Source of the DNA: Ifrita kowaldi
Lineage: Eukaryota; Chordata; Aves; Passeriformes; Cinclosomatidae
Assembly (NCBI GenBank): GCA_013398055.1
Contig: VZRS01007384.1
Location: 81,471-145,470 of the forward strand
DNA: 64,000 nt
Direction of reading: 5' to 3'
Both the position numbers and the translations under genes were made by a program. Below the pieces are notes generated by a model, which saw only the letters and a list, made by a program, of their open reading frames with translations, was not told where the DNA came from and ran no database searches. How positions within the stretch are numbered: position 1 is the stretch's first letter; every line of letters begins with the position of its first letter. This document shows, piece by piece, positions 1 to 12,930 of the stretch.

Positions 1-261
1 TGCTAATTTTATTTTCAGACATCTTGAACTAAACATTCTAAAATAGAATTGTGTTTGTGCCAGGAAACTATATTTCTAGAGAAAGCACTTATCATAGCAG
101 TGGTCTGATGAAGATTACTGAAAAATGGGTGCCAGACTAATAATAAGTAAAACCATATTAAATTAGTATTCCATACGTATTTGTTGGTTTTGCAGTCCAG
201 AACTATTGAAAGGCTTTTTTGACATTCAGTTATTGTCTTCCATGTAATAGCTTGTTCACAG

Positions 262-305
262 ACAATCTTGAAAATGTTTGAAAACAATCTTGAAAATGTT
301 TGAAA
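262..305. repeat. Exact tandem duplication, 22-bp unit, 2 copies
   Basis: Two identical 22-base units lie head to tail at 262-283 and 284-305. Each begins ACAATCTTG and ends GTTTGAAA. The third copy stops after two bases. The copies have no mismatches, so the duplication is either young or was produced or preserved recently, for example by replication slippage. Confidence 0.9.
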
Positions 306-755
306 ACTAAATGAATACTATATTTGTAAAAGGTATATTTGAATTACGTCTTTTGGTGTTTTCGTCCTGTTATCGGCGTTTGTGTGACCTTCATTGAATA
401 AAATCAAATAATTTCTCTTTAAGAGTCAAAACCTTTGGAGCTTATAAGGGGTTTTGCTGTATCCTTTAACACTTTCTCTGGCCTTATATTTACACTATTC
501 TGAGCTCTGTTGTCCAAGAAGTAGAAATTATGTTGGTGCAAATGTGGTAAAATAGCAATCCAATTAGCACTATACTCATTTTAACACATATGCAATATGT
601 AACAAAAATCTAAAAGTTGTTTGTAACTGTGAAAAACCTTCTTGGTACTCCGTACTTCCTAGTGTAAGCTTTTTTCAGGACAATTAACCTTAGCATATAG
701 AGCAGCAGCTCTGAAAATAAATACACTGGAAAACACAGAAGAAAGACATCATGGT

Positions 756-768
756 TAATGCAAATTAA
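756..768 (+). promoter_or_regulatory. POU octamer with flanking homeodomain half-sites
   Basis: A perfect octamer ATGCAAAT at 758-765 sits inside TAATGCAAATTAA. This creates ATTA-type homeodomain half-sites on both sides, and another TAAT follows a few bases on. Class III POU factors bind such sites. No promoter or gene is visible nearby, so this is a motif-only call. Confidence 0.25.
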
Positions 769-3700
769 TGTAATCATAGATTCAGAAAAAATAAACTACT
801 CCAGTGCCACAGTTTATTTAGTTTTGTTACTTGACAGTCTTAACCTTTCTTTCTATTCTGGTGATTCGTATTTATCATCTCCTTTGTTGTGAAATGATTT
901 TACCAAAATATATTTATATTATTCCATCTTTTTTCCATTTTTGATTGATTCCCGAAGCAAAAAAGCCCCAAACAAAATCAAGAATGGATCTATTTCACAA
1001 TTATGCTTGCTCAATGCACTATGATTTTTTTATTGTGACTGAAGTCTTTTTCCAAGGATCTGTGTGCTACAGACAGATTTTTTTTACCAGAGCAAATTCA
1101 AGTGCAGCTTTAGCCTTTCGTACTCAGTCTCCATCGACCTGTCAGAGACATCACAGTGATTGACTGCCCTGGCAGATGTGCCGCTATAACAGGTAACTTG
1201 ATCATCCAGACCCATCTGTCTCTCAGTCCTCTTCAATTCACACTTTCAAAATTATTAGAGATTAGGGAGGGGTCGGATTCTTTGTTGTGGTTTTTTTTTA
1301 ATGTAGGATATCTGTATTTCACAAAAGGTTACCCTCGGTAAATGAATGGTGATGTACAGTACTTGAGCCATATACTACTAAGGGGAGCTTGCTAACGTTG
1401 TTCAGTGTCAGTGTTTCAGATCTGGGTTAACAATATCCAGAGAATTTAAAAACTTGCTTGTATGATGTCTAAAATTAAGGATAGTTTTTTAGAACCACAG
1501 TGGTAATAATAGAATGATGTTTCAAAGATATCAGTTCCAATGTGAGACAGATGGGCTGTTTAACTGCGCTTAGTGAGAGGAGAGGATCTGATTCAGTGGG
1601 AGTATTTTCACGTCTTCTCTTCAGTGCCCACAGCCTGGCAAATGTTGTGACATCATTAAGCTGAACTGCTGATTTTAGATGGGTCTGGAACAAGAACGGG
1701 CAGGGGTAACTCAAGCTTCCTGCTGAAATGTAGTTAACTAATTTACTCGTGTCACTATTTCTGATAATTACTTTTCACCAAAATATTTTGCTGTGCTTGT
1801 GTGTAGAGGATTTCATTCCACAAGTCAACACCCTAAGTGTTGTAGCCTCACAGGATCTATCAACAGCTTCTATTAAGAGAGAATATAATCTTGGTGAGAG
1901 CAGTGGCTAACACTTCTCTTTTCTATTTCTCAGTAAAGTCTACTGCATACTCACTATCAAGGGATGTACATTGGCACAGATGACATAGTTCACAATGTAA
2001 GGGGAAGTAACATACTGAAGCAAGCAAAACAAGGTAAAATGAATGACAACTGACAAAAAAGCAAGTGAACTCAAAATATTTTTTTTCAAATGAGAGGAAT
2101 AAAAATATGTTAAGTGTGTACATAAGCAATGACACATGCAGAATAAAAAGAGATAAATAATGGGGGGAGGGGTAGAGGACTAAGGAATATGTTAAAGCAG
2201 AAAAGACCTCTCAGGTGCATATTGGCAAAGATATTGGAGCATGCTAGAAACTGAGGTGATATTGGGAGCCACAGCAAAATTGAAGCTTCATGCCTTCCTG
2301 AAAATTATGCTTAGCATCCTGGACCTACAACTTTAGCAGGATCTAAGCCTCTCAGGCTGTGCTTGTCATTTCATTAATAAATTTCAATGACTAAGTGAGA
2401 CCAGTAGGTTTTTTATGAAGGAATCTGTAATTATGATCTAGTTGTTTTGATTTTTGGAATGGGAAAAAATCAGAAAATATTCACTTTTACTATGCTACAT
2501 GATACGTGTGGAGGGTTTCTGGTGTACTGTCCTTTGTTCCAAAGCCAGCAAACCAGGTAGCATGGCAATCATCACCTTGTCATGATTCATGGAACAGAGC
2601 ACTGGAGCAATCCAACACACAGCTGAATACAGACAGCTGAGCATTGGCACAGGCAAGGGAAAGGTGTAAAGGACTCATAGGAGATTATTCTGTGGATTTA
2701 CTGGTTTTCTTTTTTTCAAATACACACCTGTGCAAGAATGGCACAACCTGTTCTAAATGGAATTATGACTGTAGTGTAGGAAATGAAAATTCCATCCTCA
2801 CTTCTTGGGTTTTCAGGTTGGAGATCAGGTGAAGATTTGAAGAAATGAGTTTTGAGTAGAGAAAATTGCTGTGGATGCTTTGTGACAGAGTTGCCTGGCC
2901 GTGTCTCTGCATGGTTGCAAGCCAAGGTAGGCTTCTTCCAAGAAAGCTGCTGCTTCATTGTGCATCTTAAGAATTTCTGGGTAAGTAATACTGATACTGC
3001 ATTGATGTGTTAACAGGTATCTTCTACGTCAGTCTTGAATAATACCTTATGTAGCTTTTAGATAACTTATTAAACGGGTTCATTGTGCAATGATCTTCAA
3101 ATAACAGGCATGGAGATTCTAAAAAGTAAACCTAGCCCAATTTATTGACACACCACGTGAAATGTACTTTTTTCTGAATTTTTTTTTTCTCAGCTGGAAA
3201 GAAAGTTAGCTAAAGACTTAACATTGGGACCTCGTGGCAATCAGCATTCTTGAAATAGTAGGCTAAAAGTCACATCCAGATAAAATCCATTTATAACTAG
3301 ATATTGACTCAGAAAGATCAGAACTTGACTGGAGTTTTTATGATCCCCTCCTAACTTAACAATAAACATGTAAAATATGCATATACAGTAAGGAAAATAT
3401 ATGTTGATATGTAGTCTTTGTACAGTGCTGAGAAATTAATGAGATACTCACGCAGGTAAGATGTCCTATGAAAATAATATGCTTATGACTGTTTAAAAAA
3501 TAATTAAAACTTTCATAGTCATAAAATCTAATCAAATGATAATGAACTGTGCTTAAGTCTGCTTTGCATTACTATAGAAGGTGTCTGTTCCAGTGTATCT
3601 TTCACTGCTAGGTGCCAGTCTTTCAAAATGAGTAATCTAGTTTATCCGTTTGGGCCAGTGAGGTGTAGACTCACAGAACTGTATTTTCAAGATTCAAACA

Positions 3701-5650
3701 GTAAAAATATGTCTCTAGAAATGCTGTTCTGCATATGATAAACCACAAGATAATAGGCCTGGAAAAAACAGTAGAGTGGGCTTGAATAATATGAGAATGG
3801 AAGTACATCCCTTTAGATAATAGAACTAAAGATGTGATTTATGGTAAGACAATCTCAAGATTTCCTCGGTCAGCTCTTTGATAAATCTTTTGGTACAAAG
3901 GAGAAAATTCATTCTTTAGCACCATGATCTAGTCTTCTGTCTTAATCTAGCATAACCAATAACATTGATTCTATGTTCTTTTAGGGCAGATACCAAAAGA
4001 TATCTGAAAGGTATGTGAGAGTTGACTATGCAAAGCTAAGAATGAATTTTGGACCAACATGTTTCGCTACTGTAGGGCCCTCATATATCAATTGAGGGAA
4101 AATTGTCTAAGCAGGTTGAAAGCATAAGTCTCCTCCTTCACTTAAATGTTTGCAGAATAATTTAAGCTTTTTCTTTGTTCCATCTTTGTGTACATCATAA
4201 TATGCATCATCTATGTAAACTAGAAATAATTTTTTACTATATTGTGACTCTTTCATGGGGTTTTTTCTGCTTATATTTTCTCTTGCAATTCCAACAATTC
4301 CCAGAGTTAATGTAAATACACATAGGCTGAAGTTTTTCTATGGCAGTTTAGATTTAATTTGAAATACCTAAGGAGAACTTGAATCAAGGACTTAGAGCTC
4401 ACAATTTAGCAGTCCACCATCTTGTTTAGTTCTATTTGCTTGTGGTTTTCTTTTCTCAAAGCTTCAGTGGAAAGGATAGAAAGTGATACTCCTACACTCA
4501 AGCCATTCTGTAGGCCATCTCCTTGAAAAAAAAAGGAAATGTAGGATTAGTTGCTCATAGGCAATGGAGGAAAAGGAATCTCTTGCTTGTATTTCACCGG
4601 AAAGGCAATTATATGAAAGAGGGACACCATTTTGTCTTTTAGAAGACTGTAGCAGATGCATTGCACTTTGTGAGGATTACACCTTTTGGTGCTTATAACA
4701 AGACTTGGAGGATTAGCTGTTAAATAACTTTCAGGCTGAAACTTTTCAGTCCTGAAGGACTGCCTGATTTACAGCACCCACTTTCATTTTGGTGGAAGTT
4801 AGGTGCTATCCTCACAAAAATATGAATCCGTACCTAGACAGGTATGAATAAGTACCTCGAGAACTTTGAAAGTAAAATATAAGGAATCCTCCAGAGGTCA
4901 GAACAAATAACCAACTTTAGTTGTAGGCACTTGGAAGTGAAAATCCCTTCTTCACACAAGAACTTGCTTATTTTGTGTCTGGCCCTACTATCACTACAGG
5001 AGATGCCCTCTACTAATACTGGATTTCTGCACCTGAAAATGGCATGCACTATAGCTCATGGGATAAGAAAGACCCTTGAAGTAGTCATTGGGCTACAGAA
5101 AAAGTGAAGGTAATCTTTGAATGTTGCCTTTCCCTGGGACGACAAATCTTAGACTGCACTAGCATTCAGTCAACATTCTCCCCTTCAGTCCTCAGAGCTA
5201 AACTGTTTCCCAGAGTTCTGTCATGAAGTCCTGCATTTAACAAAGAAGGAAAGTGGGCAGATTTTTCTTTCAAAAAGGATCAAGGGGCTATCCATATGTG
5301 TATTCTTTTAGAATTTAAACCACTCACTCATGTAGGACATGTATGTTCAGTTTTCTTTGTTCGTTTCAGTTTTTGACTGAAATAACTCACCAGAATATAT
5401 TGATTTTTTTTTTCCTTGTAGGAGGTTATAGGCACTTTGCATCACTATACATGTGGTTTTTGGGGTACATTTTCATTTTCTGTAAAACGTTTCCATTAAA
5501 GTTATAATAGTTCTTGAATTGGAGAGCAAAACAAAAATGTGAACAAACATAGACATCAGTTACAGAAAGGGGAGGCCACTTGCCTATAGTAAATAAATTT
5601 AGAAATTTAGATTGCCTTAGATTGCCTTTGCCACGAGGCACTTTTAAAGC

Positions 5651-5707
5651 TTTTTTTTTTTTTTTTTTGCGTTTCACCAAAAAGAANNNNNNNNNNNNTT
5701 TTTTTTT
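5651..5707. repeat. T-rich low-complexity tract interrupted by a gap
   Basis: An 18-base T run at 5651-5668 is followed by a short unique stretch, 12 undetermined bases at 5687-5698, then nine more T at 5699-5707. The short frames that read across this place are artefacts of the homopolymer and the N run. Confidence 0.9.
5687..5698. other. Assembly gap or masked bases (12 N)
   Basis: Twelve N characters are the only ambiguous bases noticed in the window. Their position inside a T-rich tract suggests a homopolymer sequencing or assembly failure. The true length of the region is unknown. Confidence 0.95.
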
Positions 5708-6331
5708 GGCATGTAGTCAAAAGTACAAGCTTTTAGAGAGCTTTGCTGCCAAAATTTTTGATACATTTCAGGTGCCCATAGACTGCTCTAAAATGGGAAT
5801 TTTTGGAAAACTCCAGCTTGTAAATTATTAGTCACACTCTGCTTATCTGAACTTACATTGTATTGTACAAACACCTCTGGATTATAATGACAATCCTATG
5901 TGTCAATTGGTATGTAAAACCTTGGATTTCAGTGAAACTTTACCATGGAGGATTTTTAATATTTGGAATGGGAGATGTGCCTGAAAAAGTATCTTGATTT
6001 AGGAAAAAAAAAAAGATGATAGCAACAACAATAAGACAAACCAACAACACAACTAGCTTTCTAGTTATCAAGTTATGCTTATTATTTTTTCCAAAAGACC
6101 TCTTCTGAAGAATGTTTGGCTCTTCCAAACTGTGTTTTCTTCTGTTTTCTGAAAGATAGCTATAGGTCTATGCATATTTTATCTCTGCCCTTTTACTGCT
6201 ATTTCTAGCTAATTATACGAATACAAGAAGCCTAAAGCAAATATGATTTTAGCAGTTTATTATATGAAAAATATCTTGGCCTTAGTGTATACTAACAAGA
6301 TTTGTTCATGCAATTATTATTAGCAAGGACT

Positions 6332-6342
6332 CCACCTACTGG
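6332..6342 (-). promoter_or_regulatory. CTCF-like core motif, partial match
   Basis: The plus strand reads CCACCTACTGG, so the minus strand reads CCAGTAGGTGG. This matches the first 11 positions of the CTCF consensus CCASYAGRKGGCRS. The next bases (AGT) break the C-R-S end of the motif, so binding is uncertain. It points away from the stronger motif at 27867. Confidence 0.3.
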
Positions 6343-6898
6343 TTCAAGTTATGCCAGGCAAGTAATCACAAAACTAGTTCAAGTTCTAGTAAGAGCTTTG
6401 CTGCCTAAAGGTGCAATCATTCTGGTCCCCAGTACTTTTAGTATTTATACATCTTCTCTGGAAACAATCAGTTATACCTAAACCTTCATACTGCTCTTCA
6501 AATTCATTAGCAGAATACATGTAATTTATTTTTGCTGATGATAAACCTAATTAATATTTCCCAACGTTAGCTGTGAAAATCAATTGAATATATGCCAATA
6601 AAACCAAAAAGCTCCAAAAACCATGGGATGTTTTTCTTTTGGTATTCCCTACATATATGATATCTATACATGAATTTATAGAGAAATATTTTAAAACTCC
6701 ATTAATAAAATGCAGTCTAGCATAGTAAAAGTAAGCACCGAAAAACGTGTAAATGCGGATTAAGCTCCTAATTCTTCAACTTCACACCCCTGAAAAGGCA
6801 GTAGAGGAGAAAATACTGTGACAGAGTGGTTAGCTTTTTAGCAGAATTAAGATGAAATAAAGCAGTTTTTGTAAATTAGGCTTCCTTTTTTAAGATAT

Positions 6899-6922
6899 AC
6901 ACACACACGCACATACATGTGT
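6899..6922. repeat. Short CA/TG microsatellite
   Basis: An alternating AC run is interrupted by GC and AT steps and ends in ATGTGT. It is a degenerate dinucleotide repeat of about 24 bases. Confidence 0.8.
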
Positions 6923-9080
6923 CAGCAAGCCATCTCTATTTATTTTTCAGTACAACTTGTTATGCAATTATTTGCGTATAATCTACATAATGGCTGGATA
7001 TTATTACTTTCACACACACATTTACCACTGAAATCTATGGGACATTTACGTATTCAGGGAACGCACAATTGCTTCTATTCATGTATAGTCTAATACAGCA
7101 AATGATACAGACTCATAGATGGAAACGAGATTAGGTATGGATGCTGAAGCCAGAGCTGCACTAAAATAGCACTGCTTTAAGAAATTGTGTGCAGGAAGGT
7201 ACGTCATTTTTCTAGACTTAAATATACTGCAGTGTATATAGGTTTCTTAAATAATAATTTGAATTTTGTTATCAAATTTCCATCAAGCACACTATCAATA
7301 ATAAGGCTTCTTAAGTTTGTTCATTTTTGTTGATATGATGAGCTCTTTTGCTCAGCAACTTTATGTAGTGTTAACTGAAACAAACACTGATACAATATGG
7401 TACCATGTGACAGGAGGGTCATTCACTAAGGTCCAATGATTGTCTTTCCTGGCCATTCCAGCCACTGCTTTTCAATATTGTGTAGAAGTCTGACAGAACA
7501 GTACATACATCAATATCAACAAATGCAGTTGTGGATGGAGTCAGTCTTTACCGGAAAGAATTTTAACACAAGAAAAAAAAAGTAGCCCACTAAATAAACA
7601 CAAAACAAAGAATGTGGAAACACAGCACAAATCTACCCAACAAAATTTACCTGACCCTTTAAAGCTCACCAAAACATGACAGAAGGTCCTCTTGATAGTC
7701 TGTATCATATATATGTTCTGAGACTGTGCTGCCCATATGTTCAATAAAACTGTTGAATCTCAAAGTTATAATAATTTGCAATGAGGTGCCAGAACCAATT
7801 ATTAAATATCATATGATCCAGCAGAGATGAAATAAAAATATACAGGGTCGATTTTACTGGCTCTGACTGTTGTGAAGATTATAAAATACTTAGAATTGCA
7901 GTTTAACTTAAGGGGAGTCTTAAACACTTCCTTATGCTTAGATTTTGCTCACAGCAGAATATCAGAAGCCAAATGCAGATGGTACATTTTCCTAGGTACA
8001 GAGAGAAGACTGCCCTTATTGTTATTGATTTGAATATCAATTTAGTAAAAAAAAAAAGATATGCTATTATGATATCCTTTAATAGTGTAAACCTTTGTTC
8101 AAAAGAGCAAATGACAGCCAAAAGTACAATTCAAGTGAGAAAAAAGGTACAGTGTGATTAGATCAGTGAATGATACCATCTCAGCCAAATAGCTGCCTAT
8201 AGTGTGGAAAAAGAAGACATTTAGGACTAAGTGTAAACAGTCATTATTTATTTACCATGACATCTCTTAAACATGAATGAGTGAATGTTTTAAATACTAG
8301 TTTCCATCTTTTAGCCAAGGTCAGCTGTTTCACACTGGTCTGTGCTTTTCCTCAAGTTGTAAAACCTAGAGGTTGACCTGAGACGTTTATATTACTTTTA
8401 ATTGTCATTAAATACCAGGGAGGAGTTTAGCTGAAATGATTATTTATGATGTTCTCAATAAACTCACACATATATTCATTCAAATTAACTACAAAGCATC
8501 TCCCTGCTCTGGGTGTCTAAGAATTAAATTTTGTATTATACGATAGGACAAAAAAGTTTTAATTCTGGCAGTGAATGTAAACCTGATCTTAAAGTATTAT
8601 GGCTGCAAGTATCAAAATGTTGCTGCTACAGGGCAAAAAAGTATTTCTGCCCTCAGTTATTGGAGCATTGCAAGAATAGGACCATGTTTGTCTATGTATG
8701 TTTACAGCACCTGTCAGCCGATACACGAGAAACAAGAAGAGTAATGTAAACTGATCCCCGCCTTTTGCTGAATATTTAATGCAGTCTGCTGGAAAGAAAA
8801 GCACAAACATTCTACTTTTCCAAAGCCTGTCTTCCTTGCCCTCTTCTAATTTTCTCTGGGGAGGGATGGGTTTCAAACTTGGTCAGTGCTAGTGCCCATT
8901 TGCTTCTAGATCTTTACTTTTCAGTCTTGGCTTTCTTCCTGTCTCCTGAAACTGAATTTACTTCATTTTAGCCACCTCACAGCAGACTTGTGTGTATATA
9001 TTTTCAAGGAAATCTGATTGTCTGTATAGATTTTTAAATGAGCTTTCAGATCAAGTTCAAAAATTTGTAAACTGTTGTGT

Positions 9081-9202
9081 TGCGTCAGGCAATAGTGGAA
9101 CACAGACCTCAGATGCACATCACCCAGTACTATAAAGTGATCTTTAAATGAGACAACTAGGGTATAAGTAGATTAAAGTGGCCAATAATGGGAAAACAAG
9201 TG
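9081..9202 (-). mobile_element. Possible ancient MIR-type SINE fragment
   Basis: Read on the plus strand, TCAGGCAATAG, then AGTACTAT, then AAATGAGACAACT, then AGATTAAAGTGG occur in the order of the reverse complement of the MIR SINE 3' half. In that consensus the matching pieces are CCAGGCAC, GGTACTAT, AGATGAGGAAACT and AGGTTAAGTGAC. Spacing between the first two pieces is shorter than in the consensus, implying a deletion. MIR copies in sauropsids are very old and diverged. The match is by eye and could be chance. Confidence 0.3.
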
Positions 9203-12200
9203 CCCATTCCAAGTGCAAATGTAAGAAATTTAAGCCTCAGGAAGTTGCATTATATATTTTATTAAATTGAGGGTATATTCACACTTATTGTGGCTTGAAA
9301 TTTGAACCAGTATTTTCTGTCTTTGGTTACCTTACTTTAGGATTTCTTAATGGGCTGAAGATGTAATGCATAATATCATATGACTGCTTTAAGATTTCAA
9401 GTTAGTTTCTCAAAAGTCGTAATTTAATTTAAATTGACAACTCTACAATAAACCACTGTTCTCTCATAGCAAACAGTATCTGACCTAAAATGCATGTTCC
9501 GAGACCCTAAGATTCTAACAAAATCCCACTTCTTTGTCAGTTTAACCTTGTTTACAAGAGAAAACATCTAATTTTGAGCAGAGCTACCAGTTAGCAGTAT
9601 GTAAAACATTAGCTTTCAACAGGATTTAAATCCTATTTATATTCAGTCTGCTGTTTTTCCAATAATCAAGAGAGAATGGAAATACGATCAAGCATCCCAC
9701 TGATGTCCAAAGAATGAATTTGTGCATATTCCAACGGAGTCCTTTTTCAAAGCATATCTTTAATGTTACCTGTTAACACAGGAAAATAGAGAACCTGAGC
9801 AGTGCCAAACAAAATAAACGGTGCAAGGGAAAATCACGTCAAAAATGACATATAGCGCACTATGTAAAATGTTAAACCTTGTGATTTCTAAGAGGTTAAA
9901 GGTTTGGTTAATCAAAGGAAGTGAAAGAGGTGTGGCCTTTGCATCTCTTATTCGAAGAGTCATAGGTCACTTGGCCAGTCTTGACACCAACGTCTCTGTG
10001 AGTGTCAGATGCATTCTCTGATGTGACTCAGAAGATGTATTGAGCCTGGTCAACCACCTGTGGAGAAGTCACTGCAGGTAGTTCTGGGTGGAAAATATAA
10101 AAATAATTATTTCCTCTTAGTGCTGATTGATTTAGCAGCTCCATAGTTCCACCTTCCTGAATCTTGGAATATTGCCCCAGAAACTTCAGAATTTTATGCA
10201 GACTCTTCTGCCAGTTTTGAGAGAAGGACCCTTTGTCCACTGTTATTTTGGTGTATTTTTATGGGAAGTAACCTGCTGTTTCCTTTATGCAGCACTGTCC
10301 TGAGGTGATCTCTATATATTGCTGAAAAACACTGTAATTGGAAAAAAAAAAAAAATTCTCACAAAATGGCACCACGTTTTAGGTTCTAGAGATGAATATA
10401 TAGTCTCCACAAATTGCAAAGACTGCCACTTACAGGAAGGACTGTCTTCTTTGAATGTCAGAAGTGCTATTTCTCACAGTACTAACATGAGTTTGTTTTT
10501 GCAAAACCATTATGTTTGTGATTTAATTTGGTCATAAAATTTGGTAAGAATTTGGATTGAGAGTTATAAAAGATGACTATAGGATTAAAACCATGAAAAG
10601 AGTAGCATAACTCATCATATTCAAGTTTTGTCCTGGGTTCTATCACATACCAGTGTTCTGTTTTACCCTGTCAGTTTGGTGTTTTTCAGAAGTTCATCGT
10701 CTGTCAATGAAAAGGGGTACAGATTCATGATGTGCCAGGAAGGGTTGCATGTATTAGTTTTATTTGCATTCCTGTGTCCATATGTATATTCAAAGACACA
10801 AATATATGTATAATTTAATTTCTAAATGCTTTGGAGTTATTTTAAATGTCCATAAGAATACCCGTTGGCTCATTGTTTCTGTTAATAGCAAACAATATTG
10901 CGTGCTGTATTTAGCATAGTTCAAGAAAAAGGTAAAGGTGAAAAAGTTTTCAAATCTTTTACGTAGATTGATAGGGAATAATTTCCAGTATTTAGCCTAT
11001 ATACTTACTAATATGTAGGATTTATCCTGGTAATGGTATTTTTGTTCATCTTCCTAGTGAATATTCATGACTTATGGCTCATTACACTGCTAAAACATGG
11101 TGCAAATCCCAGTATGCGAGTGACTTTTAGTTGTAATCAGATAGAAAACATTATTCATACATGTCAGAGGCAGGAATGAGTGATTCACTGTAGTGTGGAA
11201 AGGGAAGCAAAAGACTGATGCACTGCTATATAAGTTTAGATTATTTAGATTTGGTGGCAGATTTCAGTTGCTACCTCCCCATACAGTCAACGAAGTGTCA
11301 AAAAGCAGCTCAGGGTACCTAGCAACCTCTGTCTTCTAGCTCTGTAGGAGTTCTTTGATGAAGACAACTTAATGTGATGCCCTCCAATGAAAAGAGCCTC
11401 AAAGATGTTGAGATGCTCCACTATTTCAGAAAATATACAGATGATGCTTGGTTTTTGTAGAGGCAGAGGAACAAAAAACTTGAATTAGGACCAACAAAAG
11501 CTCCATGAGGTTCTTTGCCTTATTTAAGAGAATATTTTTAGTTTTTGAAATTCCTCAAGCCTTACATTATCTACCCTTCATTCTAGCTTAGATTTCCGTG
11601 AAAAGCAGAATACTCTTATGTATCTGTGATAAAATGTGCTGACACTGAGAAATAATTAGAATAGGACTGATTCCATACTCATTGGAATCAATGAAAGGGT
11701 TGCCTGATTCCTCTCTGTATTAGTTCATCCTTACATTGTGTTTTTGTTCTCTTTCTAAGGCTACATCCCTGTAATTTTTTTGCTGGTAGAAATCAGTAAC
11801 AGCAAAATAAGAATAGAGAACGAGTTTGGAATAACAAGTAAATGTGAATATAATATGCTAGAACTAAATAAATGCTTACAGCATTAATTTCTTAAGCTTA
11901 GAAATTAACCTGTGAGAAGTATAAGGAAGGAATTGTGGTAAAGTCTCTTTGAGGGAATGTATTGTGATTAAGATTTCTAGTCAATAGGAAAGAAATCTAT
12001 ATGCTGCAGATGACAGTTGCATTTCCTTTTGCTTGTTTGAGCCATACATGTCAGTGAAACTCAAGCTTAACTTTGTACATGATTACTTTGCTTGATGTTG
12101 GATCTATCATCTACAAGAAAGCACATGGTTTTTTTCCTTTCTGCTTGAAATCCTCTTTTCTGGATTTCTGTCCTAACTCTAAATACTAAGGTTGAGTCAA

Positions 12201-12930
12201 AATTTGGTAGGGAAATGTCTGTTATCCCTCTGCATTCCAGGCATTTAATTGGAACTGAAAATGGGGAGTAAACAGAAGGTTTGGGACCTTTCTCCACCTG
12301 CAAGGGAAGATATTACTGTGAAATCACAAAACTCTCTTTTTTGGGCTGTCAGCTTCCTTATTAATGTTCCATTGAGGTTATGGTTCAGTCAAGAATTAGG
12401 ACAGAAATTCACAAAGCTGCAATATCCCAAACTTTTTTTGGTGGAAGATAGGGACAAGTTGACATCTCAAGTTCAGCCTTGTTCTGCCTCACTTGTTGAA
12501 GAACCTACAGAAATACAACTCCAAAGAATGTTAGCTTTTGTAATTAGTCTTATTATTTCTCCAAACATGGGCAATTGGGGTAATTTCTTTTACAAAGTTT
12601 AAAGAAAAAGTAGGTAATTAAAAAAGAGGTGGTGAACTCTGAATGGACAATCCATGCCACCATTAGAATCTCTAATGATAGCTGACCAAAGTACTGGTAT
12701 TCTGTGGGACTCTACCCATATTATAAAAACTTTTAAATTTACATCTTGGTTCAAATTTTTTTGGTTTAGAACCAGGGATTTGTCTTCTGTTGAATTCTCT
12801 CCTTCATAGCTTCCATTATATTTTATATGTATCGACCACAGTGAAATCCTTGAAGATATGAAATAAATTTCACATCATGCTTTGAGTACTTTCCTCTCTA
12901 GCAATCTGTTTCTTAACATAACACAATCAC
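9203..12930. other. Non-coding AT-rich sequence
   Basis: Apart from the motif-dense block at 9815-10025, only short unconvincing frames are present. One 117-codon plus-strand frame at 12249-12602 has no recognisable domain and no clear splice context. A poly-A run lies near 10340-10355, without the flanking duplication expected of a retrocopy. No repeats or RNA genes were recognised. Confidence 0.6.
9815..10025. promoter_or_regulatory. CpG-retaining, motif-dense block (candidate enhancer)
   Basis: Five CpG dinucleotides survive between 9819 and 9992, at 9819, 9837, 9856, 9953 and 9991. At about 9907-9917 there is GTTAATCAAAGG, which combines an HNF1-like half-site with a TCF/LEF core (ATCAAAGG). 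Next come a GGTGTGG CACC/T-box-like element and an AGGTCA nuclear-receptor half-site near 9965. Overlapping open frames of 65-66 codons on both strands do not look coding. Motif density suggests a regulatory element, but no conservation data were available. Confidence 0.25.

Larger units (their letters stand above)
1..5686. other. Non-coding AT-rich unique sequence (left flank)
   Basis: No frame in this stretch resembles a known protein, and all are short and scattered on both strands. It holds a 22-bp tandem duplication near 262-305 (listed separately) and a POU-type octamer embedded in homeodomain half-sites at 756-768. There is also a G-rich patch at about 2161-2172 and a weak CTCF-like core on the minus strand at 5003-5016. 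No transposon ends or RNA genes were recognised. It is best read as intergenic or intronic DNA. Confidence 0.7.
5708..9080. other. Non-coding sequence with short CA and CpG patches
   Basis: No gene was recognised. The stretch contains a short CA-type microsatellite at 6899-6922 and a smaller CA run at 7011-7020. Three CpG dinucleotides fall close together at 6739, 6746 and 6756, which is unusual against the CpG-poor background. A CTCF-like core at 6332-6342 is listed separately. The rest is AT-rich unique sequence with no visible transposon structure. Confidence 0.65.

Noticed and set aside
524..560. TTGGTGCAAATG resembling mariner MITE ends
   Set aside because: The match is short, no second terminal repeat was found, and the MITE family in question is primate-specific.
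3912..3932. TTTAGCACCATG resembling the left half of a REST/NRSF site
   Set aside because: The right half of the motif is absent.
5003..5016. CTCF-like TTAGTAGAGGGCAT on the minus strand
   Set aside because: Three of 14 core positions fail, including the leading CC, so it was not called.
5580..5831. 83-codon frame crossing the N run
   Set aside because: It contains undetermined residues and a poly-F stretch from the T homopolymer.
10340..10355. Poly-A run as a possible retrocopy tail
   Set aside because: No target-site duplication and no recognisable parent gene upstream.
12249..12602. 117-codon plus-strand frame
   Set aside because: No domain, no convincing splice sites, and frames of this size are expected by chance at this composition.
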